Shown here: one piece after another, positions 1 to 8,887 of the stretch
How positions within the stretch are numbered: position 1 is the first letter of the stretch
Layout: every line of letters begins with the position of its first letter
Source of the DNA: an uncultured Flavobacterium sp.
GTDB taxonomy: Bacteria > Bacteroidota > Bacteroidia > Flavobacteriales > Flavobacteriaceae
Reading direction: 5' to 3'
Assembly (NCBI RefSeq): GCF_951805225.1
Contig: NZ_OX638201.1
Coordinates: forward strand, 5,642,001 to 5,706,000
DNA: 64,000 nt
Made by a program: the position numbers and the translations under genes
The notes under the pieces: generated by a model
Seen by the model: only the letters and a program-made list of their open reading frames with translations
Database searches by the model: none
What the model was told of the DNA's origin: nothing

Positions 1-613
1 ATATTTTCCTGATTTGACCGATATTCAAATCGAACAATTTCAAAAATTAGACTTTTTATACCACGATTGGAATGAAAAAATCAATGTGATTTCAAGGAAA
101 GATATTGATGCATTATATACGAAACATATTTTGCATTCGCTTGGAATTGCAAAAATCATGAAATTTGAACCCGGAGCAACTGTTTTGGATGTTGGAACTG
201 GTGGTGGATTTCCAGGTATTCCGTTAGCAATTCTTTTTCCTGAAACCCGTTTTTACTTAATTGATGTTATTGCAAAAAAAATTAAAGTAGTTCAGGGCGT
301 TGTGGATGCATTAGAATTAAAAAATGTAAAATCTGAACAAAAACGTGCTGAATTGGTAAAAGGTGATTTTGATTTTATTGTAAGTCGCGCTGTAACCAAT
401 ATGCCGGATTTCGTTTCATGGATAAAAGATAAAATCAAGAAACAACATAAACACACTTTGAAAAACGGAATTTTATATCTTAAAGGTGGCGATTTAGCAG
501 AAGAATTAAAAGATTTTCCAAAAGCTACATTATATGATTTGTCTACTATTTTTGAAGATGAATTTTTCGAAACCAAAAAAGTAGTGCATTTGCCTTTGAA
601 ATTTACTGTTTAG
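1..613 (+). CDS. rsmG: 16S rRNA (guanine-N7) methyltransferase RsmG, 5' truncated
   Basis: SAM-dependent methyltransferase that makes m7G527 in 16S rRNA. The reading frame is open to the left edge (codons for Y-F-P-D precede the TTG at 14), so the true start lies outside the window and the TTG is internal. Visible features are the SAM-binding glycine loop LDVGTGGGFPGIPLA and the acidic end of the next strand (FYLIDVIAKK). The later FIVSRAVTNM fits the RsmG motif with a conserved arginine. Only about 10 residues appear to be missing compared with the usual length of about 209. A hairpin terminator follows. Confidence 0.93.
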   Translation, partial: YFPDLTDIQIEQFQKLDFLYHDWNEKINVISRKDIDALYTKHILHSLGIAKIMKFEPGATVLDVGTGGGFPGIPLAILFPETRFYLIDVIAKKIKVVQGVVDALELKNVKSEQKRAELVKGDFDFIVSRAVTNMPDFVSWIKDKIKKQHKHTLKNGILYLKGGDLAEELKDFPKATLYDLSTIFEDEFFETKKVVHLPLKFTV

Positions 614-638
614 TTTTTTCGAAAATTAAAAAAAAAAT

Positions 639-680
639 AACCCGATAATAATATCATTCAAGTATTACTATCGGGTTTTG
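639..680. terminator. Bidirectional hairpin terminator between rsmG and the 702-1433 gene
   Basis: Arms AACCCGATA and TATCGGGTT enclose an AT-rich inner stem. An A-run precedes the hairpin and TTTTG follows it, so it can end transcription from both convergent genes. Confidence 0.75.
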
Positions 681-701
681 CATATCAAAAGTGAATTATA
701 A

Positions 702-1433
702 TTAAGATGCTTTTCTTGTTAATTGCAAAAATGGATTTGCTTTATGATCTAAATTTTCGATGAATTTATGAAGTGCTTCAGTTGTTGTAGCTTGTGAATA
801 GTTAAACTGAGAATCAAAGAAAAATTCGCGGCATATTGCAGGTTCATCTATTGAATTATATATTGCTTCATCAGATTCGTCTAAATCTGTGAAATTATAA
901 GGGCAAGGATATAAACGTGTCAAATTGGAAATGATATCAATAAGCCATTTATCAAAAACGTTTTTCTTCGGAGTTATATGGCGTGCTAATAATACTAATC
1001 CAAGAAGTTCATTTTGTAAAAAATAAGAACCTTTTCTATATCTTACATCAACCATTCTCACATTCATTAAAGCAATCCACAATACACCATCTACAGAACC
1101 TACTGCAGGAACATCAAGATCAGTATCAAATAATAACGGATTTGTTTGCTCGCGATCATTTATAGAACACCAAAGTGCTTCAATACGTTTTTGAATATCA
1201 TGTGTTGATTGTGTATAACCTGTAAAACGCCAATAAATCCATTCTAATAATGCTGAAGTTAATCCAACCGAACCTTTATGGTTAATATGTGTTAATGCGT
1301 TTTCTAATTCATCATTTTGATCAAGAGGATCTAAAAATTTATCTATTTTCTTTTTAGTCCACGTAAAATCAATTGAATGACCAATGCTTTTTGATTCTAA
1401 AATCACTTTAGGGACATTGTTCAAATTTCTCAT
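702..1433 (-). CDS. Hypothetical cytoplasmic protein, 243 aa
   Basis: I do not recognise this protein. It has no signal peptide, no membrane segment and no obvious catalytic motif. It is rich in aromatic residues (LEWIYWRFTGY near residues 63-73) and has a polar C-terminus (LTRKAS). It is convergent with rsmG, and a candidate -7 element (TAAATTTG, minus strand, 1478-1485) lies about 45 bases upstream of its ATG. The ORF is intact and its base use looks like that of its neighbours, so it is probably a real gene. It has no operon partner to suggest a function. Confidence 0.6.
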   Translation of the reverse strand: MRNLNNVPKVILESKSIGHSIDFTWTKKKIDKFLDPLDQNDELENALTHINHKGSVGLTSALLEWIYWRFTGYTQSTHDIQKRIEALWCSINDREQTNPLLFDTDLDVPAVGSVDGVLWIALMNVRMVDVRYRKGSYFLQNELLGLVLLARHITPKKNVFDKWLIDIISNLTRLYPCPYNFTDLDESDEAIYNSIDEPAICREFFFDSQFNYSQATTTEALHKFIENLDHKANPFLQLTRKAS

Positions 1434-1878
1434 AACCTGTATTTTTTATTATTAGATTTAATTATTTTTTTCAGGTACAAATTTATTATCATGCTGTTTT
1501 ATATTCAGGAAGTAAAAGTTTTTATAATAACATAATAAGATTTTTCAAAGACATAACATATTGATAACTAGTTAAATAGGAAAAGTATTACAAAAATATA
1601 AGTTAGTATTTATTGAATTATTGTCAGTATGTTGTATTACAGTATTTTAAAACGATGATATTTGATTTTAGAGAAACAGATATAAGAAAATGACTTAAAG
1701 ATTATTTGAAATTTGTGGCTTTCTGCTTAGTTACAAATGATTTTGAGAGTATATCAAATTAGATAAAACCTTAAAGAAATTTTATTCGTCACCTATTATT
1801 TTTCGCTTATGTACTTTTATTTGTTCAATCTATATTAGTGGAATATCTTTACTAAGCACTAACGGTTTTATTTAGAAA
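1434..1878. other. 445-base intergenic region, divergent promoters expected
   Basis: Very AT-rich region between the leftward orphan gene and the rightward sensor kinase. The only element I can name is the minus-strand TAAATTTG at 1478-1485. I see no ORF, tRNA, terminator or clear long repeat. A promoter for the kinase operon should be in its right half, but no good TAnnTTTG was found there. Confidence 0.5.
1478..1485 (-). promoter_or_regulatory. Candidate -7 element TAAATTTG
   Basis: Matches the Bacteroidota sigma-70 -7 consensus TAnnTTTG, about 45 bases upstream of the 1433 start. No clear -33 TTG is present. Confidence 0.35.
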
Positions 1879-2934
1879 ATGATTAAGAATATATCAACTT
1901 ATTGGAAAATTCAATTCATTGCATGGATTACAACTTCTTTGTATTGGGGATTTTCGGCTTTTTTTGAAGGTAATTTTAGTTGGAAAATTGGTGTAGCCGA
2001 TTTAATTCTCGATGTCGCAATTGGTATTACATTAACGCATATTTACAGAAACTTCGCTTTAAGAAAAGGATGGAATAAATTAAATCTAAAGAGATTAATA
2101 CCTAAGATTGCGATTAGTATTCTGGTTCTTTCTTTATTATATATGTTTTTGATTGTGATTAAACTTTATCTGGTACGTTTATTTTTCTTAGAAAACAATT
2201 CAGTTTCATTTATAGTATTTTTTAAATCGATACAATTACAGGTTTTTATGACCGGTACAAGATTAATGTCGATTTGGGTATTAGCATATCATCTTTATCA
2301 TTATTCAAGACTTGAAATCGAAACGGTAAAAGAAAATTCCCGTTTGTCACTTATAATAAAAGAAGCACAACTTAATAATTTAAGCGCGCAGCTTAATCCG
2401 CATTTCTTTTTTAACTCATTAAATAATATAAAATATCTGGTACTTGAAAATCCAAACTCAGCAAGACGAGCAATTGACCTTTTATCTGAGTTGTTGAGAA
2501 ATTCCTTAAATAGTAATGTTGAGAGATTAATATCTTTAAATGATGAAATTAATCTCGTTAAGGATTATCTGGAATTGGAAAAAATTCGATTTGAAGAACG
2601 TTTGCAAATCAAAATTGAAATTAATATCGATTTATCAAAATATTCAATTCTGCCTTTAAGCATTCAGACGTTGGTTGAAAATGCAATAAAACACGGAATT
2701 GAAAAAAGAAAAAATGGCGGATTCATTACTGTAACAATTCAGGAAGAAGGCAATTTTATAAAAATCAATGTTGAAAATTCGGGTAAAATAGATCTGGAAA
2801 GCAATAAGTCAGGTATTGGTTTAAATAATCTCAAGGAAAGATTATTGTTACAATACAACGGAAATGCCACTTTTGAAATTAAAGAGAAGGACAACGAAAC
2901 GGTTTTGGCAACAATTTTATTACCATCGAAATGA
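1879..2934 (+). CDS. LytS/YehU-type sensor histidine kinase
   Basis: Membrane kinase of the His_kinase (LytS) family, expected to phosphorylate the LytTR regulator encoded next. About four hydrophobic segments occupy residues 10-140, with no periplasmic sensor domain. The H-box QLNPHFFFNSLNNIK puts the phospho-accepting histidine at H175. The N-box LVENAIKHG is near 265-273 and the G-box GIGLNNLKERL near 312-322. The TGA overlaps the next ATG by 4 bases (ATGA), so the pair is translationally coupled. The signal sensed is not visible. Confidence 0.88.
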   Translation: MIKNISTYWKIQFIAWITTSLYWGFSAFFEGNFSWKIGVADLILDVAIGITLTHIYRNFALRKGWNKLNLKRLIPKIAISILVLSLLYMFLIVIKLYLVRLFFLENNSVSFIVFFKSIQLQVFMTGTRLMSIWVLAYHLYHYSRLEIETVKENSRLSLIIKEAQLNNLSAQLNPHFFFNSLNNIKYLVLENPNSARRAIDLLSELLRNSLNSNVERLISLNDEINLVKDYLELEKIRFEERLQIKIEINIDLSKYSILPLSIQTLVENAIKHGIEKRKNGGFITVTIQEEGNFIKINVENSGKIDLESNKSGIGLNNLKERLLLQYNGNATFEIKEKDNETVLATILLPSK

Positions 2935-3647
2935 AAAAGATAAAAGTTGTAATAATTGATGATGAACGTTTGTCGAGAGAAGAACTAAAAAGAGCATTAT
3001 CTGCTTACGATGATTTTGTTCTTATAGGCGAAGCTGAAAATGCTGATAACGCTAAAGATTTGATTGAAACCAAAAAACCGGATTTAATTTTCTTAGATAT
3101 TCAAATGCCTGAAAAATCTGGTTTTGATTTGTTAGAATCTTTAGATAATGTGCCAGAAGTATTGTTTGTTACGGCTTATAATCAATATGCTGTACAAGCT
3201 TTTGAAGTAAATGCTTTAGATTATCTAATGAAACCCATAAGGGAAGAACGTTTCTCGAAAGCAATTGAAAAAGTAAGAAATGCTATAAAGCTAAAATCCT
3301 CTTTAGATAATGCTGTAGCAGATAGAAAAATTTTCATTAAAGATGGAGAAAAACGATTCTTTATTCCATTAGATGAAATTTATTTAATAGAATCTCTTGA
3401 AAATTATACCAGACTTTTTTTTCAGGGAAACAAAGCGCTTCAAAGGCGTTCTCTTCGGCAATGGGAAGAGATATTAGATGAAAATATTTTTTTCAGAATT
3501 AATAGAACTGAAATTATCAATATCAAATACATTCAGGAAGTAAACAGAACAATTGGCGGCAAACTCGAAGTAAAACTAAAAACCGGAGAATTACTGGAAG
3601 TCTCAAATCGTCAAGCAGTCAAATTCAAAAACAGTAACGGGATTTAA
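2931..3647 (+). CDS. LytTR-family response regulator
   Basis: Two-domain regulator of 238 aa. The receiver domain (residues 3-120) has the acidic pair D10/D11, the phospho-acceptor D56 in FLDIQMP, and a lysine in LMKPI. A LytTR DNA-binding domain follows (about 137-235; IFIKDGEK, ENYTRLFF, FFRINRTEIIN). It overlaps the kinase gene by 4 bases. A hairpin terminator follows, and then the exported hydrolase gene, a plausible but unproven target. The second LytTR pair at 5565-7352 is a distinct paralogue. Confidence 0.9.
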   Translation: MKKIKVVIIDDERLSREELKRALSAYDDFVLIGEAENADNAKDLIETKKPDLIFLDIQMPEKSGFDLLESLDNVPEVLFVTAYNQYAVQAFEVNALDYLMKPIREERFSKAIEKVRNAIKLKSSLDNAVADRKIFIKDGEKRFFIPLDEIYLIESLENYTRLFFQGNKALQRRSLRQWEEILDENIFFRINRTEIINIKYIQEVNRTIGGKLEVKLKTGELLEVSNRQAVKFKNSNGI

Positions 3648-3715
3648 TCCATAATTTTTATCGTTTTTTAAATGTTTTCAGCTAATTCTTTATGCTGTAA
3701 AGGGCATTGCTATTT

Positions 3716-3741
3716 CTGGATTTGACGAAATCCGGATTTTT
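3716..3741 (+). terminator. Hairpin terminator after the first LytTR operon
   Basis: Arms CTGGATTT and AAATCCGG (one G-T pair) around a GACG loop, followed by ATTTTT. Confidence 0.6.
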
Positions 3742-3783
3742 ACAGATCATTTTTTTTTAAATAAACTACTTTAAAACAATTCA

Positions 3784-5523
3784 ATGAGAACAATTTTAAA
3801 CTTTATATTTCTTATTTTGATAGTATCAAATACATATTCACAGCAAACAAATAAAACAAAATCCGAAGATTTAAAAAGCGCTTATGATATTCAGGATAGC
3901 GTAATGATTAAAACTCGCGATGGCGCATTTATTTCAGCAATAGTAGTTCGGAAAAAAGGAGTTTCTACACCAAAACCTGTAATACTTCAATATACGATTT
4001 ATGTTACGGAAGCCAGAGATATTAAATCTTTGAAAGCAGCTGCAGACAAGGATTATATTGGTGTAATTGCTTATGCCAGAGGGAAACGATTTAGTCAGGA
4101 AGAGATATTTCCGTATGAGAATGACACCAATGATGCGTATGACGTAATTGACTGGATTAGTAAGCAAAAATGGTGTAACGGAAGTATTGGAATGTATGGC
4201 GGCAGTTACAACGGATTGACGCAATGGGCGGCTTGCAAAAAAATGCATCCTGCGCTAAAAACTATAGTTCCGTATGTTGCTAATAGAGCCGGAATGGGTT
4301 TGCCAATGGAAAACAACGTATTTATAAATCCTAATTACGAATGGTCTTTTTATGTTGGCAATAACAAATATCTGGATACAATTGCCGGAAATGACAGACA
4401 GCGTTTTAGAAAAATGCAATTTAAATGGTGGGAAACCGGAGTTGCCTACAAAAAAATCGACAGCATTGACGGAAGTCCAAACAGGCTTTTTCAAAGATGG
4501 CTAAAACATCCATCTTTTGATGAATATTGGCAGAAAATGTCGCCTTATAAAAAGGATTTTGCGCAGATAAATATTCCTGTTTTGGTGATTGACGGTTATT
4601 ATAATGATTCTCAAAATTCGAGTTTGTATTATTTAAGAGAACTTCAAAAATACAATCCCAAAGCTAATTCTTATTTAATTATTGGTCCATACAGTCATTT
4701 TGGTGCGCAAAAAGGTGGTTCTGCCATATTGAACGGTTACAAAGTTGATGCAGACGCACTTATTAATACTAATAAAATAACGTATCAATGGTTTGATTAT
4801 ATTTTGAAAAACGGACCAAAACCTGAAATCTTGAAAGATAGAATTAATTATCAGGTAATGGGTGCGAACAAGTGGAGAAGTGCTCCGTCTATTGATAAAA
4901 TGAATAATGGTTTTCTAAAATTTTATTTAACGGATAATAAATCAGGAAAATTCTATTCTTTGAACGCTACAAAGCCGGCTAAAAATAATTATCTCTCACA
5001 AGAAGTAGATTTTGCCGACAGACAAGTACAAAATAATGATTACTATCCTGATCCTATTATTAGAAAAGAAATCGATACAACAAACGGTTATGTTTTTGTA
5101 AGTGATCCGCTAAAAGAACCGCTTTTAGTAAATGGTTCTTTTTTGGGCGAAATAAAAGCAAGTATCAACAAAAAAGATATGGATATTGGAGTTACTTTAT
5201 ACGAAGTGACACCAGAAGGGGAATATTTTAATTTAGCCTATTTTATTGGAAGGGCGAGTTATGCTAAAGACATTACAAAGAGAAATTTACTAAAACCAAA
5301 TAAAATTGAAACGATTCCTTTTTTGAATACACGTTTGGTAAGTAAACAATTAAGTAAAGGAAGTAGATTATTAATTACGTTGAATGTAAATAAGAATGCC
5401 TTCTCAGAACTCAATTATGGAACAGGAAAACCAGTCGCCGATGAAACTATTAAAGATGCCAAAGAACCTTTAAAAATAAAATGGTACAATGACAGCTTTG
5501 TAAAAATTCCAATTTGGAAATAA
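3784..5523 (+). CDS. CocE/NonD family exported alpha/beta hydrolase (X-Pro dipeptidyl-peptidase-like)
   Basis: Serine hydrolase of the CocE / glutaryl-7-ACA acylase / X-Pro dipeptidyl-peptidase S15 type, 579 aa. Residues 1-19 form a signal peptide ending NTYSQ, so it acts in the periplasm or outside. The nucleophile elbow GMYGGSYNG gives S141. D270 (VLVIDGYYND) and H305 (GPYSHFG) fit the rest of the triad. A jelly-roll C-terminal domain of the PepX_C type (about 390-575) is consistent with FVSDPLKEPLLVNG and later beta-rich sequence. It is flanked by two LytS/LytTR pairs. The substrate, peptide or ester, cannot be told from sequence. Confidence 0.85.
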   Translation: MRTILNFIFLILIVSNTYSQQTNKTKSEDLKSAYDIQDSVMIKTRDGAFISAIVVRKKGVSTPKPVILQYTIYVTEARDIKSLKAAADKDYIGVIAYARGKRFSQEEIFPYENDTNDAYDVIDWISKQKWCNGSIGMYGGSYNGLTQWAACKKMHPALKTIVPYVANRAGMGLPMENNVFINPNYEWSFYVGNNKYLDTIAGNDRQRFRKMQFKWWETGVAYKKIDSIDGSPNRLFQRWLKHPSFDEYWQKMSPYKKDFAQINIPVLVIDGYYNDSQNSSLYYLRELQKYNPKANSYLIIGPYSHFGAQKGGSAILNGYKVDADALINTNKITYQWFDYILKNGPKPEILKDRINYQVMGANKWRSAPSIDKMNNGFLKFYLTDNKSGKFYSLNATKPAKNNYLSQEVDFADRQVQNNDYYPDPIIRKEIDTTNGYVFVSDPLKEPLLVNGSFLGEIKASINKKDMDIGVTLYEVTPEGEYFNLAYFIGRASYAKDITKRNLLKPNKIETIPFLNTRLVSKQLSKGSRLLITLNVNKNAFSELNYGTGKPVADETIKDAKEPLKIKWYNDSFVKIPIWK

Positions 5524-5528
5524 ACGAA

Positions 5529-5566
5529 AATCCCAATCTTAATTACTCTAAGATTGGGATTCTTTT
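5529..5566. terminator. Strong bidirectional terminator
   Basis: Perfect 13-bp stem (AATCCCAATCTTA and its complement) with a 7-base loop and TCTTTT after it. It lies between the convergent hydrolase and LytTR regulator genes and touches the stop codon of the latter. Confidence 0.85.
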
Positions 5567-6269
5567 ATTTCAGAATAGCTGTCTCTAAATGATGCAGCCA
5601 ATTTTCTTTATAACTATTTCCTATTGGTATTTCTACAGTATTTATTTCGACTTCATTCTTAGAATAGGCTGTTAATTTTTTGATTTGAATGATATAAGAA
5701 CGATGAATACGAACAAAATTAGAGTTTAGCAATTTTTCAAAAACGGAAATATTCTGCTTAATATGGTGCGATTTTCCGCTTTCAAGATGAATAGTGATAT
5801 AATCTTTTAAACTTTCGATATACAAAATTTCGTCAAAGATAATTTTGATGTTCTTAGCGCCGCTAGTTACAAAAATATGATTTTCAGTTGTAGCATTTAT
5901 TTCTTTTTTTGGATTTTGTAATTGCTTGAATTTTTCGATTGAAACAAAAAAACGATCAAAAGCTATTGGTTTTAAAAGATAGTCTATAACGTTAAGTTCA
6001 TATCCTTCAAGTGCATATTCTCTGTAAGCAGTCGTAAAAATTACTTTGGGCGGATTCTTTAGTTTCTTTAAAAATTCATTGCCTTTTAATAGCGGCATTT
6101 CTATATCCAGAAAAATTAGATCAACTGTATTTGTTTCCAAAAAAGTGTAAGCTTTAAGTGCATTTTCGAAAGAATCGATTAATTCGAAATTTTCAAAATT
6201 CACTAAATGCGAAGCAATTAATTCTCTTGCCAAAGGTTCGTCGTCAACTATAATGCACTTGTATTTCAT
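5565..6269 (-). CDS. LytTR-family response regulator (second pair)
   Basis: 234 aa. The receiver domain has D9/D10 (IIVDDEP) and phospho-acceptor D55 in FLDIEMP, with the conserved lysine in YLLKPI. The LytTR DNA-binding domain (about 130-230) includes HIFVTSGAKNI, IESLKDYITIH and FVRIHRSYIIQ. It lies 30 bases downstream of its cognate kinase gene on the minus strand and converges on the hydrolase gene. It is clearly diverged from the regulator at 2931-3647, so this is not a recent duplication. Confidence 0.9.
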   Translation of the reverse strand: MKYKCIIVDDEPLARELIASHLVNFENFELIDSFENALKAYTFLETNTVDLIFLDIEMPLLKGNEFLKKLKNPPKVIFTTAYREYALEGYELNVIDYLLKPIAFDRFFVSIEKFKQLQNPKKEINATTENHIFVTSGAKNIKIIFDEILYIESLKDYITIHLESGKSHHIKQNISVFEKLLNSNFVRIHRSYIIQIKKLTAYSKNEVEINTVEIPIGNSYKENWLHHLETAILK

Positions 6270-6299
6270 TCAAAAAAGAAAATATTAATAATTTATAGA

Positions 6300-7352
6300 T
6301 TAAACAATCAGATAAAGCTTTACAGTATAATTATTCTGAGTTTCTTCAATTTCTAATTGATGTTTTTTAGGATATAATAAATCCAATTGTTTACGAACGT
6401 TTTCTAGTCCAATTTTAGATTTATCCGAGATCTTCCCAAAATCATTTTTAGGCTTTGTATTTTCAATGCTAAAAACGATTTGTTCTTTTTTGCTCTCCAG
6501 ATGCAATCTTATTTTTGCTTTTTCGGTTTCATTTATGACACCATGTTTAAAGGCATTTTCTATAAAAGTTAATACAATTAAAGGCGAAATTTTGTGATTG
6601 TGCTCAATGTCTTTAGTAAATAAAATGTCTAATCTGTTTTCGCTATAGCGGAGTTTTTCCAATGCAATATAATTTTCTATCAAAGTGATTTCTTTTTCGA
6701 TAGAAACATAATCTTCGTTACAACGGTACAATACAAAATCTAGAATTTCAGATAATTTAGCAATTACTTCAGGCGCTTTTTCATCTTTTTTTAAGGTTAA
6801 AGTATATAGATTATTTAATGTATTAAATAGAAAATGTGGATTCAGTTGATTTTTTAGAATCTTTAATTCCATTGATTTTTTTTCTTCTTCCAGTTTTAAA
6901 AGTCGCTGTTGTTTGCGGTTAAAACTTATAAAACCTAAAATAATAACCGGATAGGTAATAAAAGAAAACTCTCTTAGAATCAATTTAACTGAAGTTAATC
7001 TTTCAGGAACAGTCATTTTGTGTCCAAGCCAGTCATCAAAGAAACCTGGAAATTTTGGTTCGAGATAATAAAATTTTAAAATCATTAAAAAAGCAAAAAC
7101 GAAATAGAGCCAACCCAAAGCAGAAACTATAAAAAGCAAATATTTCTTTTTATTTAGTGTTTGAGGAATAATCCAATAAATCAAACCATAGCCAACGGAT
7201 GCTTGTCCTACAATTTTCCAGGAATAAATAAATAGAAAAGCATAAGAATCTTCGTTATCAGATTTGTTCGAATAATAAAAGAATAAAAAGAAAATCCAGT
7301 AGAAACAATGAAGTAAGACTCTTTTTATGTCAATTTTTTGGATGAAATTCAT
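6300..7352 (-). CDS. LytS/YehU-type sensor histidine kinase (second pair)
   Basis: Membrane histidine kinase, partner of the adjacent LytTR regulator. I use the ATG at 7352 (350 aa). The longer frame to 7373 needs a TTG. Four hydrophobic segments lie roughly within residues 13-145, followed by a short coiled coil. The H-box NQLNPHFLFNTLNNLY gives H173. The N-box FIENAFKHG and G-box KIGLENVRKQL follow. There is no extracytoplasmic sensor domain, as is common for this class in Flavobacteria. Confidence 0.87.
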   Translation of the reverse strand: MNFIQKIDIKRVLLHCFYWIFFLFFYYSNKSDNEDSYAFLFIYSWKIVGQASVGYGLIYWIIPQTLNKKKYLLFIVSALGWLYFVFAFLMILKFYYLEPKFPGFFDDWLGHKMTVPERLTSVKLILREFSFITYPVIILGFISFNRKQQRLLKLEEEKKSMELKILKNQLNPHFLFNTLNNLYTLTLKKDEKAPEVIAKLSEILDFVLYRCNEDYVSIEKEITLIENYIALEKLRYSENRLDILFTKDIEHNHKISPLIVLTFIENAFKHGVINETEKAKIRLHLESKKEQIVFSIENTKPKNDFGKISDKSKIGLENVRKQLDLLYPKKHQLEIEETQNNYTVKLYLIV

Positions 7353-7650
7353 AGAATATTTAATTGAGAGCAAGATAGCAAAATATAAAATTAAGCATTG
7401 TTTGTTGTTATAAATAATGAGTTTTTGCTTTCAAAAACATCGTTTGAGCATACGAACACAGTAAAATTGAATTATTCATTATTTGTTTGCTAAAACAGCC
7501 TTTTTAATTGCGTCCATAATTCTCATAACTTCTTGCAATTATATTCGCTTAAAAAACAATTATGATCAAACTTATCCTTGTATTGGTGGTGCTTCTAAGC
7601 GAAATGTTAAAATAAAATTTCTTTTAAATAATAACTTAACCTAAAACAAA

Positions 7651-8733
7651 ATGAAAAGAATAATTAAAAACGCAATTGGTATTCTGATTTTAATGAGTAC
7701 TTCAAATTTATTCTCGCAAGAAAACAAACAAGAAATTAAATACAACGAAACTTCTAAAGTAATAAAACCTACTTTGTTTGCAGACTTAGGCGAAACCTGC
7801 CAAACTCCAGACGGAATGGCGCTGGATAAAAAAGGGAATTTATTTCTGTCGATTACAAACGCAATTTCATTTGAAAAGTACGGAAGCAAAATCTTAACCT
7901 TCGATGAGAATGATAAACCTGTAACTTGGTTTGATAAATTGCCATTGCATCCCGTTACAAAAAAAGTACACCCAATGGGAATGGAGTTTGGACCTGACGG
8001 GAATTTATATATAATGGATAATCAGTTTTTTACCGGAAATGAGAATTTCTCGAGATTACTAAGAATTAATGTAAAAGATGGAAAACCAATAAATGCTGAG
8101 GTTTTAGCCGAAGGATTTAATTTTGGAGAAGCGGTAAGATGGTCTAAAAACCGAATTTATATAACAGATGCTTTGTTTGAAAACAGAAGAGAAAGCGGAA
8201 TTTATAGTTTTTCATTAGAAGAATTGAACAAGAAAAATATCGTTCTGAATTCATCAAATAAGAAAGATTACCTGATTGCAACTTTTACCTTAAAACCTGA
8301 AGTTAGTAAAAGAACAATCGGGATTGACGGAATTGCTTTTGATAAAAAAGGGAATTTATATGCAGGGAATTTTGGTGATGGAGTAATTACTAAAATAGAA
8401 TTTTTTGCGGATGGAAAAGTGAAATCTAAAAAGGTTGTTTTTGATTCGGATAAATTAAAATGTTGTGATGGCTTTTTTTATGATGAAAAAAGAAACTCGA
8501 TTTTTATAGCCAATTACGAAAATAATAGCGTTCATGAATTAAATTTAGATACAAATACTATTTCTTTAATTTGGGAAAATGATAATGCTGATGGTTCTGA
8601 CGGACAATTAGATAATCCTTGTGAGACTATTATTTATAAAGGAAAACTGCTAGTCGTAAACTATGATACTTTCGAAGGAGAAAAAAATAAAGAAGCAGAT
8701 AGTTTTCATACGATCTCAAGTTTTAAATTGTAG
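7651..8733 (+). CDS. Exported SMP-30/gluconolactonase-like beta-propeller protein
   Basis: 360 aa with a signal peptide (residues 1-22, ending NLFSQ). The body repeats blades of the type PDGMALDKKGNLFLSI, GMEFGPDGNLYIMD and GIAFDKKGNLYAGNFGDG, typical of six-bladed SMP-30 / NHL-like propellers. Members of this fold include lactonases and strictosidine-synthase-like proteins. The substrate here is unknown. A CC pair (KCCDGFFYD) occurs near residue 270. It stands alone between the divergent kinase operon and a terminator. Confidence 0.72.
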   Translation: MKRIIKNAIGILILMSTSNLFSQENKQEIKYNETSKVIKPTLFADLGETCQTPDGMALDKKGNLFLSITNAISFEKYGSKILTFDENDKPVTWFDKLPLHPVTKKVHPMGMEFGPDGNLYIMDNQFFTGNENFSRLLRINVKDGKPINAEVLAEGFNFGEAVRWSKNRIYITDALFENRRESGIYSFSLEELNKKNIVLNSSNKKDYLIATFTLKPEVSKRTIGIDGIAFDKKGNLYAGNFGDGVITKIEFFADGKVKSKKVVFDSDKLKCCDGFFYDEKRNSIFIANYENNSVHELNLDTNTISLIWENDNADGSDGQLDNPCETIIYKGKLLVVNYDTFEGEKNKEADSFHTISSFKL

Positions 8734-8806
8734 AATTAAAGAAGAAAAAATCCTCACAATGCGAGAGAGTTTAATGATTACATTTTAAACATAACAGTGT
8801 AAAAGC

Positions 8807-8842
8807 AAAAGCCGAATCTTAATGAAAAGATTCGGCTTTTTA
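8807..8842. terminator. Bidirectional terminator before pruA
   Basis: Perfect 14-bp stem AAAAGCCGAATCTT / AAGATTCGGCTTTT with a 6-base loop and T-run, between the convergent propeller gene and pruA. Confidence 0.85.
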
Positions 8843-8887
8843 TATTGACAAAGTTTCTAATTTGAAACTTTAAACCTGAAACAAAAA

